Assembly (NCBI GenBank): GCA_043808235.1
Contig: JAZDFC010000021.1
Location: forward strand, 3,089 to 67,088
Reading direction: 5' to 3'
Origin: JAZDFC01 sp043808235
GTDB lineage: Bacteria; Bacteroidota; Ignavibacteria; Ignavibacteriales; Melioribacteraceae
DNA: 64,000 nucleotides
A program made the translations under genes and the position numbers. Under the pieces are notes generated by a model. It ran no database searches and had not been told where the DNA came from. It saw only the letters and a list, made by a program, of their open reading frames with translations. This document shows positions 18,539 through 28,730 of this stretch, one piece after another. Each line of letters opens with the position of its first letter. The stretch's first letter is position 1.

Positions 18539-18619
18539 TTTCTTCCTTTTTTGTTGGTTAAAATCTTAACATTTATTTTAATATTACTGTTAAACAACTA
18601 TGCTTACCAGCTTTGAATA

Positions 18620-21379
18620 TTACAAAACCTTGTTTCTTTGTTTACATCCGATTACAACTTTTGCGCTTGCAAGTCCGTTTGATTTTGCAGTGACAATTAT
18701 ATCACCGCTTTCTTTTTTCTTTGAACGAACAATTGCCAGAACCAATCCATTGAATGCAACACGCTCATGCGAAGGAAACGGAGTAAAATTTGTCGGGTCG
18801 CCGTTGTCGGTCGCAATTATTTCGCCGGGACCTTCAACAGAAAATTGAATTTGATTATCTGCCGTCGGAACCGTTAATCCGCTTTTATCTTTCACACATA
18901 CAGTAATAAAGGACAAATCATTTCCGTCCGCGTCAATCTCGCATCGATCCGCCGACATTTCCAGCATTGCCGGTTCACCGGTAGTTTTAACAATGTCCTT
19001 CGCCCATTCTTTCCCATTTTTGTACGCAATAACTTTCAATTCACCTGGTTCATATTTCACATCGTCCCAGCGCAGTCGATATTCATATTCACCTTTTTTC
19101 CTTTTCCCAAGAGAATTACCGTTAAGAAAAAGTTCGGCTTCGTCTCCGGAAGTAAAAATATGAACCGGAGTAATTTCTCCAATCCTTTCCGTCCAATTCC
19201 AGTGAGGGAGAATATGAACCATCGGCAATTCAGGTCGCCAATGAGATTGATAAAGATAAAATCTATCTTTGGGAAAACCGGCAAGATCGATAATTCCCGT
19301 GTAAGAACTGCGCGCTTCATAATAGGGCGTCGGTTCTCCTATGTAATCAAAACCGTTCCAAACAAATTCTCCGGCAACAAACGGATGTTTATCAAGTGAT
19401 GCAAAAACTTTATCCGCTGAAGATCCGAAATCAACAGCATAAAGTTCATATGAACTCACATGATGAATTTTTGAATCGCCGCCTCTGCCGTCGCGAATCG
19501 GCGAACTATTATCCGGCGTTACCGGGAACAGGTAAACACCGCGGCTGCTTGCTGCCGAAGCTGTTTCGCTGCTGAGAATCATTTTATCGGGAAATTTTTC
19601 ATGATAAGGATTGTATTGCGGCGCAGTGCGGATTCGTTCCGTTCCTTCAAACATCGGGTCCTGACGAATTCCTTCTCCTTGATAATTGAGACTGATTATA
19701 TCCATTACAGCAGGCAGCGGCATATCAGGCTTAGCCCAATTCATCGCGCTTGTTGTTGGACGGGCTGTGTCTTCCTCTTTAATAATATCGCAAAGTTTTT
19801 TCGCCAGAGCCGCGCCTTCAATATCGGTATATTGTTCGCCGACTTCGTTGCCGAAACTCCACATAATTACAGAAGGGCAATTACGGTCGCGTCGAAGCAT
19901 CGCACGCAAATCTTGTTCATACCAGTCCGGGAATATCAAATGAGCATCGTACGGATTCTTTTTTCGCTCCCACATATCGAACGCTTCATCCATTACAAGA
20001 AAACCCATATTGTCAGTTAGCTCCAGTAATTCCGGTGCCGGCGGATTGTGAGCTATGCGGATAGAGTTGCACCCCATCTCTCTTAAAATCTCAAGTTGTC
20101 GCTCAGCCGCCCTGGTATTGAATGCCGCACCTAATGCGCCGAGATCATGATGCTGATTGACGCCTTTGAGAAAGATATGTTCACCATTAACAAACACTCC
20201 TTTATCGGGATTAAATTCCATCGAGCGGATACCGAATCTCGTTTCGTACCGGTCGATTTCTTTTCCATCTGCATATAAAGTTGTAATCGCCAAATATAAA
20301 TTCGGCGTTTGTGTTGGCGGCGGTCCCCAAAGTTTTGGATTAGTAATTATAACCGAGTTTTCAATATTTGCATTTCCACCTACAGCAATTTTTGAATTTG
20401 TTTTGGGGAAGACTGCGACTGCATCGCCCGTTCGATTAAACTCTTTGTCCAATTCATAAATATTAGTGACTACTTCAATTGCCGCAAAATTCTTTGAATC
20501 ATTTTCGATTATAACCGACATATCAATTACAGCGGATGAACTTGAAATATTTTTTGTTTTAATGAAAGTACCCCACTGTGCAACATGAACGGGATTCGTT
20601 TTCGTCAGCCAAACATTTCGATAAATTCCTCCGCCAGGATACCAGCGCATTGAATAATTGGGATTATCCAAACGGATTGCCAATTGATTATCACCGCCCG
20701 GCACAATGTAAGGCGTTAAATCCAATCGCCACGAACTGTAACCGTAAGGCCAGCCGCCGACTAATTTTCCGTTCAGCCAAACCATCGCGTACGACATTGC
20801 GCCGTCAACATCGAGAAATATTGATTTGCCTACATCCGATGCCGGGATATCAAGCTTCTTACGATACCACGCCACACCTTGAATTGGCAAACGTCCCATA
20901 CCGCCGCCGACTTCGGGATTATCGCCTTCGTAAAAAGGTCCGCATATTGCCCAGTCATGGGGCAAGTTTACACGTTCCCACGTACTGTCATCAAAATCTT
21001 TTTGAACAAAAGGAAAATCATTTCCGGGATTTCCATCGGGACGGACATATCGTTTTGAAGAATCCTTTATGAAATCATTTCCAGTCGGCAAAATCCACGG
21101 CTTAAGTACTTGCTGAATCGATTCCACTTTTACAGCTTCGGTAGGCATGGCATCCGCAACTATGTTTTCATAATTGCCAAACACATCGGGACGCACATCA
21201 TAAATTAAATTGTCTGCTTGTGAAATCGAATCATACTTAAAAAATCTCCAATCGTCGTTGATTGAAATTCGTTGGCGTATATTTTCTATGTAATCTTCTA
21301 CATTAGATTGCGCAAACACCGGGAACCAATTATAAAACAATAGGCATATGATTATGAGACAAGCTTTCCGGTTCATCAT
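18620..21379 (-). CDS. Exported GH2 glycosidase, probable beta-galactosidase
   Basis: The 919-residue product (start at the MMNRKA double-Met, chosen for a proper signal peptide ending at FPVFAQ; a further ATG lies at 21412) has the GH2 order: sugar-binding sandwich (about 50-270), Ig-like domain (about 280-380), TIM barrel (about 385-660), then DUF4982 and GH2 C-terminal Ig-like domains. The acid/base is in IMWSFGNEVGEQ and the nucleophile in ILSSETASAASSRG. This architecture is common among Bacteroidota beta-galactosidases that trim side chains of xyloglucan or arabinogalactan; beta-glucuronidase or beta-mannosidase activity is less likely. It lies between GH43 and GH51 genes. Confidence 0.87.
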   Translation of the reverse strand: MMNRKACLIIICLLFYNWFPVFAQSNVEDYIENIRQRISINDDWRFFKYDSISQADNLIYDVRPDVFGNYENIVADAMPTEAVKVESIQQVLKPWILPTGNDFIKDSSKRYVRPDGNPGNDFPFVQKDFDDSTWERVNLPHDWAICGPFYEGDNPEVGGGMGRLPIQGVAWYRKKLDIPASDVGKSIFLDVDGAMSYAMVWLNGKLVGGWPYGYSSWRLDLTPYIVPGGDNQLAIRLDNPNYSMRWYPGGGIYRNVWLTKTNPVHVAQWGTFIKTKNISSSSAVIDMSVIIENDSKNFAAIEVVTNIYELDKEFNRTGDAVAVFPKTNSKIAVGGNANIENSVIITNPKLWGPPPTQTPNLYLAITTLYADGKEIDRYETRFGIRSMEFNPDKGVFVNGEHIFLKGVNQHHDLGALGAAFNTRAAERQLEILREMGCNSIRIAHNPPAPELLELTDNMGFLVMDEAFDMWERKKNPYDAHLIFPDWYEQDLRAMLRRDRNCPSVIMWSFGNEVGEQYTDIEGAALAKKLCDIIKEEDTARPTTSAMNWAKPDMPLPAVMDIISLNYQGEGIRQDPMFEGTERIRTAPQYNPYHEKFPDKMILSSETASAASSRGVYLFPVTPDNSSPIRDGRGGDSKIHHVSSYELYAVDFGSSADKVFASLDKHPFVAGEFVWNGFDYIGEPTPYYEARSSYTGIIDLAGFPKDRFYLYQSHWRPELPMVHILPHWNWTERIGEITPVHIFTSGDEAELFLNGNSLGKRKKGEYEYRLRWDDVKYEPGELKVIAYKNGKEWAKDIVKTTGEPAMLEMSADRCEIDADGNDLSFITVCVKDKSGLTVPTADNQIQFSVEGPGEIIATDNGDPTNFTPFPSHERVAFNGLVLAIVRSKKKESGDIIVTAKSNGLASAKVVIGCKQRNKVL

Positions 21380-21521
21380 ATAAATTATACTATTTAATTT
21401 ATGTTTCAACATAACTTATCTATTGAAATATTTTGCTATTAAAAACAAACATTTATCACCATGTTAAACCATTGTACGATGTTACATCTCTTTACCAATC
21501 CGAGACAATTTGCGTGAAATA

Positions 21522-23051
21522 TTAATTCTTGATTTGTACTTTTATCTGCGTAAAAGAATGGGGCGGGAACGAGTATGATAATTTATTCCCGCTGACTTTA
21601 AATTCTTTTGTTACCGGAATATATATATCTTGCTTGTCATAGGTAAACGCTTCGTCAAGTGATTCGACATTTAATAAACTCGCTTCGGCATTACCGGCAA
21701 ACTCACCAGAGCTGCTAATTATATCGGAAGTAATCTCTGTATCCTTATGACGGTTGACCACATTAATACAAAGAGTTTTGTTTTCTTTATTGTATACAGA
21801 TGTAACATCGAGATAAGGAATGCCTTTGAATTTTTCCGTGTTAAAAGTATCGCATTCAACATACGTATCTATCGAATTGCCGAGGCAATTGTTTGAAAAC
21901 AATTTGAACGTGTAAAACAACGGGCTTTTAAATGAACCTTTTTCTCTATCACTCGCCAATAAAGATGTGAGCATCGTAAAGTTTGTCATCTTAACAACAT
22001 CAGCGTGACGTACAAAAGAATTTAAACACTGTGCAATCGGAAGTACCGAAAGAAAATTTCTTCCGAAAACTCCCCATTCATCAAATGAAATATAAATAGG
22101 ATTCCTAAAATCTTTCATTGCTTTCACAGCTTCAATCTCAGCCGCTGTTACATTTATTTTCTCTTCAAAATCCATCGCGCTCTGACCCATGTAAGTATAA
22201 TAATCTTTCGATCCCTCCCAGTAACGGTGAATAGAAATATAATCGATCATATCCCCGAGTCCGGTAAGCACCTTGCGGTTCCATTCAACCCACTGACCTG
22301 TGCTTTCATAATACGATGACCCGGATGCAACGAATTTAATTGTGGTGTCGACCGAGCGCATTGCCTTTGCAGCTTCTCTTGAAATTTTCACATATTCATC
22401 GGCATCCTTATGTCCGAGTTCCCACGGTGCACCGTCAACTTCGTTACCGAGGTCCCAAATTTTAATGTTGTAGGGATTTGTGTGTCCGTTCTTAATCCGC
22501 AAATCAGAATAGTGTGTTCCTTTTTTATAATTGCAGTACTCAACCCAATAGCAGGCATCCATTATTGTACTCAAACCAAGATTTACGCAAATAATATTTT
22601 CACTTCCGATAGCTTTGTTTAGGGCAATCCATTCATCGGTACCAACATGATTGTTATCGATTCCACCCCATGCCAGATTTATGCGTACAGGTCGCTGCTC
22701 TTTTGGACCGATACCGTCCTGCCAGTTATATCCCATTACGAAATTTCCGCCGGGCCAGCGCATGTTGGTTATTTTCAATTCTTTCATCGCATCGATATAA
22801 TCTTTTCGGAATCCGTTGTCATCGGCAAGCGGAGAAGATGGATCGTATAAATTTCCATAAAGAGTATTGAAGCTGACAGTATCCGGCAATCCCATTCTTC
22901 TCCCGCTGAAGTGAATAGGTTCCATAAACACGCCGTAAATTTTCGGATCAATCTCTCCGATTGTTCTTTCAACATCAATTTTGATTTTTGCCGTTTGAGC
23001 AGTTAGTATAAAAGGAAAAGCAAGCATAAAAGTAATAAACATTTTCTTCAT
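21522..23051 (-). CDS. Exported GH51 alpha-L-arabinofuranosidase
   Basis: This 509-residue protein has a signal peptide (cleavage after ILTAQ) and the hallmark GH51 sequences: MRWPGGNFV at the barrel start, acid/base Glu204 in IWDLGNEVDG, IHRYW in the middle and nucleophile Glu325 in ISFDEWGV. The C-terminal beta-sandwich ends with the usual LPPHSFT-like segment (SFPPHSFTQIKV). It removes alpha-L-arabinofuranosyl residues from arabinoxylan or arabinan oligomers, probably in the periplasm; many GH51 enzymes are intracellular, so export is worth noting. Ribosome-binding site ACGGAG. Confidence 0.93.
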   Translation of the reverse strand: MKKMFITFMLAFPFILTAQTAKIKIDVERTIGEIDPKIYGVFMEPIHFSGRRMGLPDTVSFNTLYGNLYDPSSPLADDNGFRKDYIDAMKELKITNMRWPGGNFVMGYNWQDGIGPKEQRPVRINLAWGGIDNNHVGTDEWIALNKAIGSENIICVNLGLSTIMDACYWVEYCNYKKGTHYSDLRIKNGHTNPYNIKIWDLGNEVDGAPWELGHKDADEYVKISREAAKAMRSVDTTIKFVASGSSYYESTGQWVEWNRKVLTGLGDMIDYISIHRYWEGSKDYYTYMGQSAMDFEEKINVTAAEIEAVKAMKDFRNPIYISFDEWGVFGRNFLSVLPIAQCLNSFVRHADVVKMTNFTMLTSLLASDREKGSFKSPLFYTFKLFSNNCLGNSIDTYVECDTFNTEKFKGIPYLDVTSVYNKENKTLCINVVNRHKDTEITSDIISSSGEFAGNAEASLLNVESLDEAFTYDKQDIYIPVTKEFKVSGNKLSYSFPPHSFTQIKVQIKN

Positions 23052-23107
23052 ATCGGTCTCCGTTTTAAGTATGTAATTGCTTTCATTTGTTTATTTCCAA
23101 TAGTTGA

Positions 23108-24454
23108 TTATTCGAATTTCGCCCAGTCTATTTCAACTTTTTCGTTACCTTTCAAGAGCACAATCAAGTTATGAATTCCCGATGTAAATTCAGTCAATGG
23201 TGTAGTAACAATATTCCACTTTTCACCTTGGGGAATTTCTATTTGTGCAACTAACGGACCATCCGCTTTATCCAATCGTACGTGTAACATACCGCCGGTT
23301 AAAGATGCGACTCTCACGCTAATAGAATTAAATTTGTCGTTTCCGAAATCAACACTGTTGTATTGTATCCATGCATTTGCAGTATCAAGAACTGTTTTCC
23401 AACCTTCGAATGTATTAAGTGTATCAAGGAAAGTTATTGTTGAACCCTTATCGCTTTTAAGACTATATCTGTCGATCTGTATTTTTTTTGATGCATCAGT
23501 TACACCAACACCGCGCAACGTGGGGGTTACCTTTTTTATTGTACCATCTTCATTAAAGAACAGGCTGTCAATCCTTATTGATCTGTTTTTGTCAAAGTTC
23601 GGAGATAAATCGCTATTGTGATAGAACAGATACCATTGATTATTGAACTCAAAGATTGAATGATGGTTTGTCCAGCATGCCGGCGATTCATCCATTATCA
23701 CACCCGTAACTTTAAAAGGACCAATCGGGTTATCACTAATTGCATATTCAAGCCTTTCTGTTTTATTCTGCACGTGAGGATATGTCATATAATAAATTCC
23801 ATTCCGCTCGAATAAAAACGGACCTTCTTTAAGTCCCTCTTGGGGTAGCTCTTCAATCACCTGAACTTCGGAATCAAGTTCAAGCATGTTTTCTTTCAAC
23901 TTTGCAACAAATATTTTTCCAAGTGAGTAGTATAGATACGCTTGTCCATCTTTATCAATAAAAACATTCGGATCAATTCCATGAACGCCTTTAATAGGTT
24001 CGGGCTGCGGGGTGAATGGTCCGTAAGGTTTGTCAGATACCGCAACACCGATTGCGAACCCTCTTCCGTAAGTTGTATCTTTAACCGGTGCCGGGAAATA
24101 AAAATAATATTTTCCGTTTCTTTCGATACAGTCCGGCGCCCACATTGCGTAAGCATTCGAATTCACCCATGGAATTTTATCCTGACTTACAATAACTCCG
24201 TGATCCGTCCAATCTGTAAGGTTAGAAGATGAGAATACATGATAGTCTTCCATGCAAAACCAGTTCGGACGACCTCTTCCCTCGACCGGTGGAATATCGT
24301 GCGAAGGATATACGTAAACTTTCCCTTCGAATACCCTGCCGGTGGGATCTGCGGTAAATTGATCTGTTATTATTGGATTTTGGGCAAATACATTGTTAAT
24401 ACAAAATAGTCCCACAATACCAAGAATCTTCAAATAAAGTATATGGTTTTTCAT
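23108..24454 (-). CDS. Exported GH43 glycosidase with CBM6 module
   Basis: The start at 24454 overlaps the stop of the upstream GH43 gene as ATGA, so the two are translationally coupled. The 448-residue product has a signal peptide (cleavage after NNVFAQ) and a GH43 propeller with Asp36 (ADPTGR, base), Asp161 (HGIDPNVFID) and Glu210 (GLKEGPFLF, acid). The final ~120 residues are a CBM6-like sandwich. The 'DPTGRVFEGKVYVYPSHD' type of opening is seen in GH43 enzymes annotated as arabinofuranosidases or xylosidases. The exact linkage cannot be read from sequence. Confidence 0.9.
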   Translation of the reverse strand: MKNHILYLKILGIVGLFCINNVFAQNPIITDQFTADPTGRVFEGKVYVYPSHDIPPVEGRGRPNWFCMEDYHVFSSSNLTDWTDHGVIVSQDKIPWVNSNAYAMWAPDCIERNGKYYFYFPAPVKDTTYGRGFAIGVAVSDKPYGPFTPQPEPIKGVHGIDPNVFIDKDGQAYLYYSLGKIFVAKLKENMLELDSEVQVIEELPQEGLKEGPFLFERNGIYYMTYPHVQNKTERLEYAISDNPIGPFKVTGVIMDESPACWTNHHSIFEFNNQWYLFYHNSDLSPNFDKNRSIRIDSLFFNEDGTIKKVTPTLRGVGVTDASKKIQIDRYSLKSDKGSTITFLDTLNTFEGWKTVLDTANAWIQYNSVDFGNDKFNSISVRVASLTGGMLHVRLDKADGPLVAQIEIPQGEKWNIVTTPLTEFTSGIHNLIVLLKGNEKVEIDWAKFE

Positions 24455-26073
24455 TTGGTTATATCCGCTATTTTTTGACAATCCATTCTAACCCAATCGA
24501 AATCAACGTACCCGTCTAATTCTTTTGTCGAATAATTGAAGAGACAGAATTTATTACCGGTGAAGATTTTCAGATTGAATCTCATTTTAAGTTCATCCCC
24601 TATTTTTACGAACGATTGATTATCCAGACTATATGAGAACGATGCCGTACCGCCACCGGGAACGGTTTTGCCGCCATAAAGCGGAGCCGCGCCTGATCCA
24701 AAAATTGCACTTGCACGAAAATATATTGTCGAAACATCTATTTCTTTTGAATCAACAAGTTCACCATTATTCACCATAACAACATATTTCTTTCCATCAA
24801 TCATTTTTATTCCTATGTATCCGTATGGATCCTGAAAAACCGCCAAACCGGCTATATCACCTTCTTTCATGTTTTCAAAATCCATTTTAGTAGTCGCAAG
24901 TGAAGCCAATGAATCGGAATAATATGCGAACATTCTTTGCGTAAGTGTGTTGCGGGCTTCGGGCAAGTTGTTAACTATTTTCACAGTATTAAGCCTTAAG
25001 TATCCGGGTTTATCCGTTAAAGACCATTTTGCTGGTTCCGGATTATGATTCCATCCCCATTGCATTCCCAATTCATTTGAATTAAACTCATCCGATGTAG
25101 GTAAAAATTTTATTGGATATTCTTTGCCGACATTCGGTTTTCTAAAAGTAACAACAGCTTTCCCATCAACACCAACCAGCGGCCATCCATCAACCCAGGC
25201 CACAGGCTGTAACGAAGGGAAACGTCCGAAAGGACCGCTATCCACAAACAGCATCGTCCACCACTCACCTGTTTGTGTTTCAATAAGCGCGCCTTGATGA
25301 ATACCATAATTAGACCCGTGCGTTGTATCTCTTATAGCAATTTTTTGTTCGTAAGGTCCGTAAATATTTTTTGAACGCAAGGCAACTTGAAAACCATCCA
25401 ATCCGCCGTATGTACAATACAGATAATAATAACCGTTACCTTTATAAACATGCGCGCCTTCAAGGCCCCGCCTAATATCACCGGTATAAACCAATATATC
25501 ATCACTTTTTGCAACAAGATTATTATCAACCTCTGTAATTTTAATTTCGTTGTATCCGTGAGCGACATAAATTCTTCCATCGTCATCAAAGAATAAACCG
25601 GGATCATAAAAACCCTTTGGCAGATGTTTCATTTCCCATGGACCTTCGGCTTTATCCGCGGTTAAATAAAATCCACCTTCATCCAGGGTAATAAATAAAA
25701 TGTGAAATTTTTCATTGTGATATTTCAGACTGGTAGCCCACTGTCCGTGTCCGTATCTGTTGCAACCGTCGAGATTGTAGCATGGACTGTAATCGAACCT
25801 CGGAACAGCATTACTGCAATATTCCCAATTAACAAGATCGTAAGATTTTAAAACTGTTACCCCGGGGAATACAAACATCGTTGTTGAAACAAAATAGTAA
25901 ACACCATCCACCTTTATTACATCGGGATCGGGAAAATCTGCAGCTATAACAGGATTAGTATAAGTCCCGTCGCCATTATCGCTATAAAGTTTTTGCGCCG
26001 AAAGATGTTCAAATAATAATATCGATATCAAATTAAAGTATAAACTAAATATTAAAATTCTTCCTATTGTCAT
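24451..26073 (-). CDS. Exported GH43 beta-xylosidase/arabinofuranosidase
   Basis: This 540-residue protein has a signal peptide (cleavage after EHLSA). The GH43 propeller (about 36-325) has Asp49 (ADFPDPDV, base), Asp157 (YDPGLFFDDDG) and Glu205 (LEGAHVY, acid), followed by the GH43 C-terminal beta-sandwich (about 335-530) that usually accompanies beta-xylosidases and shapes the active site. The pattern resembles the xylosidase/arabinofuranosidase group (GH43_12-like). It is the first gene of a coupled pair with the GH43-CBM6 gene (4-bp overlap) and has a good AAGGAG site. The 191-bp gap upstream may hold a promoter. Confidence 0.9.
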   Translation of the reverse strand: MTIGRILIFSLYFNLISILLFEHLSAQKLYSDNGDGTYTNPVIAADFPDPDVIKVDGVYYFVSTTMFVFPGVTVLKSYDLVNWEYCSNAVPRFDYSPCYNLDGCNRYGHGQWATSLKYHNEKFHILFITLDEGGFYLTADKAEGPWEMKHLPKGFYDPGLFFDDDGRIYVAHGYNEIKITEVDNNLVAKSDDILVYTGDIRRGLEGAHVYKGNGYYYLYCTYGGLDGFQVALRSKNIYGPYEQKIAIRDTTHGSNYGIHQGALIETQTGEWWTMLFVDSGPFGRFPSLQPVAWVDGWPLVGVDGKAVVTFRKPNVGKEYPIKFLPTSDEFNSNELGMQWGWNHNPEPAKWSLTDKPGYLRLNTVKIVNNLPEARNTLTQRMFAYYSDSLASLATTKMDFENMKEGDIAGLAVFQDPYGYIGIKMIDGKKYVVMVNNGELVDSKEIDVSTIYFRASAIFGSGAAPLYGGKTVPGGGTASFSYSLDNQSFVKIGDELKMRFNLKIFTGNKFCLFNYSTKELDGYVDFDWVRMDCQKIADITK

Positions 26074-26264
26074 TTCAATCTCCTTAAGAAATCATTTCAA
26101 TAATAACAACTCTATTACAATTTGAATATTTCTCCAATACAAAATAAGCACTTTGTCTTAATCCGGATTACCGAAAGCGACATAGCGGGAGATTCATTTC
26201 ACAACTTATTTCTATTTCTCAGATTTTATTTTTTCATTCCCACCAAGTAATTTGATCTTGCGAA

Positions 26265-28679
26265 TCACTTTATTTCTTCCAAAACCATTTTGTCAAGATT
26301 CAGGTTGTCACCGTCAACTACAACTTTCAGCACATGTTCACCTTCTTCAAGTTTCAATTCTTTTATTACAACTTCCCAGTTTTGATATCCTGCAGTATTC
26401 GGAAGTGAAATAATCCCGGTTTTGTTTTCGCCGTCGCATTCGAGATGCAGTTTTGTATTATCGGAAGTTGAAGCAAGAAAGAATGAAACCATGTAAGTCG
26501 CAGATTTACTTACAGTAACAGAATATGATATCCATTCGCCGGTATGAGTCCAGCCAACATTGAAACCACCGGCAGAACATTTTTCAATGTCCACACCTTC
26601 GTTAAGACGATATTGCCCGCCTTCGTTAATTTCATTTCTATCATAGTAAGCATCTCCCGGACAGCCGGTATCAAAATCTTCCGCTTCAATGATTCCCGGG
26701 ATTGGATGTGGTTTGTAGGGTTCCTGCTTCATCTCGCAAACTTCCACTAATTTCCAGCCGAAAGAAGAGCCGGTTTCCGAATTTATTACCGTTGCTTTTC
26801 CCCCTTCGGCAAGAGGAAGGCTTACGGATAAAATCATTTCGGTGAATTGCTTATTCGAAATTTTTAGTAATCCGTTGTGTACGTTTTCAATTTTCCAGAA
26901 TTGTTTTTCCATCCCGGTAAATTTTGTAAGCACCAAGCTATTATCGGAATCGCTGCAACCGAGTACCTGCTTATCATCTTCACGATTAGAAATTTTATAA
27001 ACACCTTTACCTTCGGATTCCAGCTTCCATTGGTTAGCAATATTCTTTCTTTTACCGGATAGTGTTAAATCCGAACCGAGCACCATACTGCCTGTGTTAT
27101 CGTTTGGAACAATAAAATAATGCGGAGTGCAATTAATATCAGCATAATTATCAAACGGCGGAATTTTTTCGTCGAAACTTAATTTAATAACATATGCCAA
27201 TTCTTCAAATGCACGTTCCGGTAAACCTATTGTTAATTTTTCCCCGTCTTGTTTGAAAGTCAACGGTAAATATTTACCGGCTTCGCCGTTTATTAGTTCA
27301 ACGTATTTCAGATTCTTGCATTCAATTCTTTCCGAAGACAAAGATTTGAGTACAATTTCTTTCTCATCCTTTTCCCATCCTAGCAAGATTGCATAAAGCG
27401 TTTTATAATCTTTCGACCGTGTGTATCGAACATCTTTTGCAGTTCCTTCTGCCGGAGCTCCCATTACGCCATGAGCGCCTCCCATTTTTGTAGGACCTTC
27501 TCCGTATTTTTCCCAAGCCCGTGTTGCATAAACTGCTTCACCATATTTCTTTAGCCAATCACCCATTGCAAGCAAAACATCCTTTTGTTCCTGTGGTATT
27601 GTACCGTCAGCTTTGGGAGAAATGTTGAGCAACAAATTTCCGTTTTTGCTTACTCTGTCTAAAAATCCGTGAAGTATCTGTTTCTTAGAATAATATCCAA
27701 TTCCTTCCGTGTAGCACCAGCTTGAAGAACTTATTGCATCATCAGTGAGCCAATAATTTTCCGTGATGTCCACAGGACCTCCGCGTTCATAATCCAATAC
27801 GCCGCATTTGGTATTCAAACCATCCTTAAATGTTGCAACAACTTCCTTATTCCATTCTATTGCTTTATTGTAGTAATATGATAAAAACCCAAGAAGAACC
27901 GGCTGAGAAATAACATGCAAATTGAAATCCTGCCAAACGATATCGGGTTTATAGTTGTCAATAATTTCCATATGCTTGCTTAACCAAAAAGCTTCATTCT
28001 TTTCTTTTCCCTGTTGTCCGAAAAGCATTTGATGTTTTTGATCGTTTGTTTTAGGCACAGGCTCATAATACCCGGTTATATTATATGCATGATGCATCGA
28101 AAGAATTACTCTCATATTTTTTTTGCGGATGGCATCTGTTAACAAACCTACCAGATCAAGTTTCGGCCCCATATCGTTTGCATTCCATGGATTAACTTTG
28201 CTTGCCCACATTGAAAAACCATCGTGATGTTCTGCAACCGGTCCTGCGAATTTAGCTCCTGCATCTGCAAACAACTGCGCCCACTCATCGGGATCGAATT
28301 TACCACCTTCCGATTTTAGCTTTGGTGCAAACTGAACAAAGTTACCTTGCTTGTCATTCGCACCGGTAATAAAGTTGTTGTACTGCCACTGAGAGGGATC
28401 GCCGTAAGTTTCAATATGATGTTTATTCTCTGCCGAACCTTTAATGTACATGGTTCGTGGATACCATTCATTCCCAAATGCCGGGACAGTATAAACTCCC
28501 CAATGGAAATAGATTCCAAACTTTGCGTCTTTAAACCACTCGGGGACAGGATTCACTTTCTCCAATGATTCAAAGGTGGGTTGAAAATCTTGCTTTTGAA
28601 TTTGAGCTAAAATTTGACCATTAATTCCTGTAATAAACAGAATTAGTAAAAACGCAATCGAAAATATTTTAACCTTCAT
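26265..28679 (-). CDS. Exported GH29 alpha-L-fucosidase with lectin-like and CBM6 domains
   Basis: This 804-residue protein has a signal peptide and a GH29 catalytic barrel (about 40-390): FGIYFHWGVYTVP, AEHHDGFSMW and the nucleophile Asp251 in PDIVWQDFN. A beta-sandwich follows (about 430-520), then a ricin-like QxW region (about 530-655, with WKLESEG, FWKIENV and WKLVEV) and a CBM6 (about 670-804, IPGIIEAEDFDTG). It likely removes alpha-L-fucose from xyloglucan side chains. No fucose catabolic genes lie nearby, apart from the FucI-family isomerase at 14000, which I assign to arabinose. Confidence 0.9.
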   Translation of the reverse strand: MKVKIFSIAFLLILFITGINGQILAQIQKQDFQPTFESLEKVNPVPEWFKDAKFGIYFHWGVYTVPAFGNEWYPRTMYIKGSAENKHHIETYGDPSQWQYNNFITGANDKQGNFVQFAPKLKSEGGKFDPDEWAQLFADAGAKFAGPVAEHHDGFSMWASKVNPWNANDMGPKLDLVGLLTDAIRKKNMRVILSMHHAYNITGYYEPVPKTNDQKHQMLFGQQGKEKNEAFWLSKHMEIIDNYKPDIVWQDFNLHVISQPVLLGFLSYYYNKAIEWNKEVVATFKDGLNTKCGVLDYERGGPVDITENYWLTDDAISSSSWCYTEGIGYYSKKQILHGFLDRVSKNGNLLLNISPKADGTIPQEQKDVLLAMGDWLKKYGEAVYATRAWEKYGEGPTKMGGAHGVMGAPAEGTAKDVRYTRSKDYKTLYAILLGWEKDEKEIVLKSLSSERIECKNLKYVELINGEAGKYLPLTFKQDGEKLTIGLPERAFEELAYVIKLSFDEKIPPFDNYADINCTPHYFIVPNDNTGSMVLGSDLTLSGKRKNIANQWKLESEGKGVYKISNREDDKQVLGCSDSDNSLVLTKFTGMEKQFWKIENVHNGLLKISNKQFTEMILSVSLPLAEGGKATVINSETGSSFGWKLVEVCEMKQEPYKPHPIPGIIEAEDFDTGCPGDAYYDRNEINEGGQYRLNEGVDIEKCSAGGFNVGWTHTGEWISYSVTVSKSATYMVSFFLASTSDNTKLHLECDGENKTGIISLPNTAGYQNWEVVIKELKLEEGEHVLKVVVDGDNLNLDKMVLEEIK

Positions 28680-28730
28680 AAGTATTCAATCCTTATTTAG
28701 ATTTCTTCGGTTTTAAATTCTCTTTTTTAT

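Noticed and set aside
21413..21521. AACAT direct repeats upstream of the GH2 gene
   Set aside because: Short and AT-rich; could be an operator, but there is no second copy to support it.
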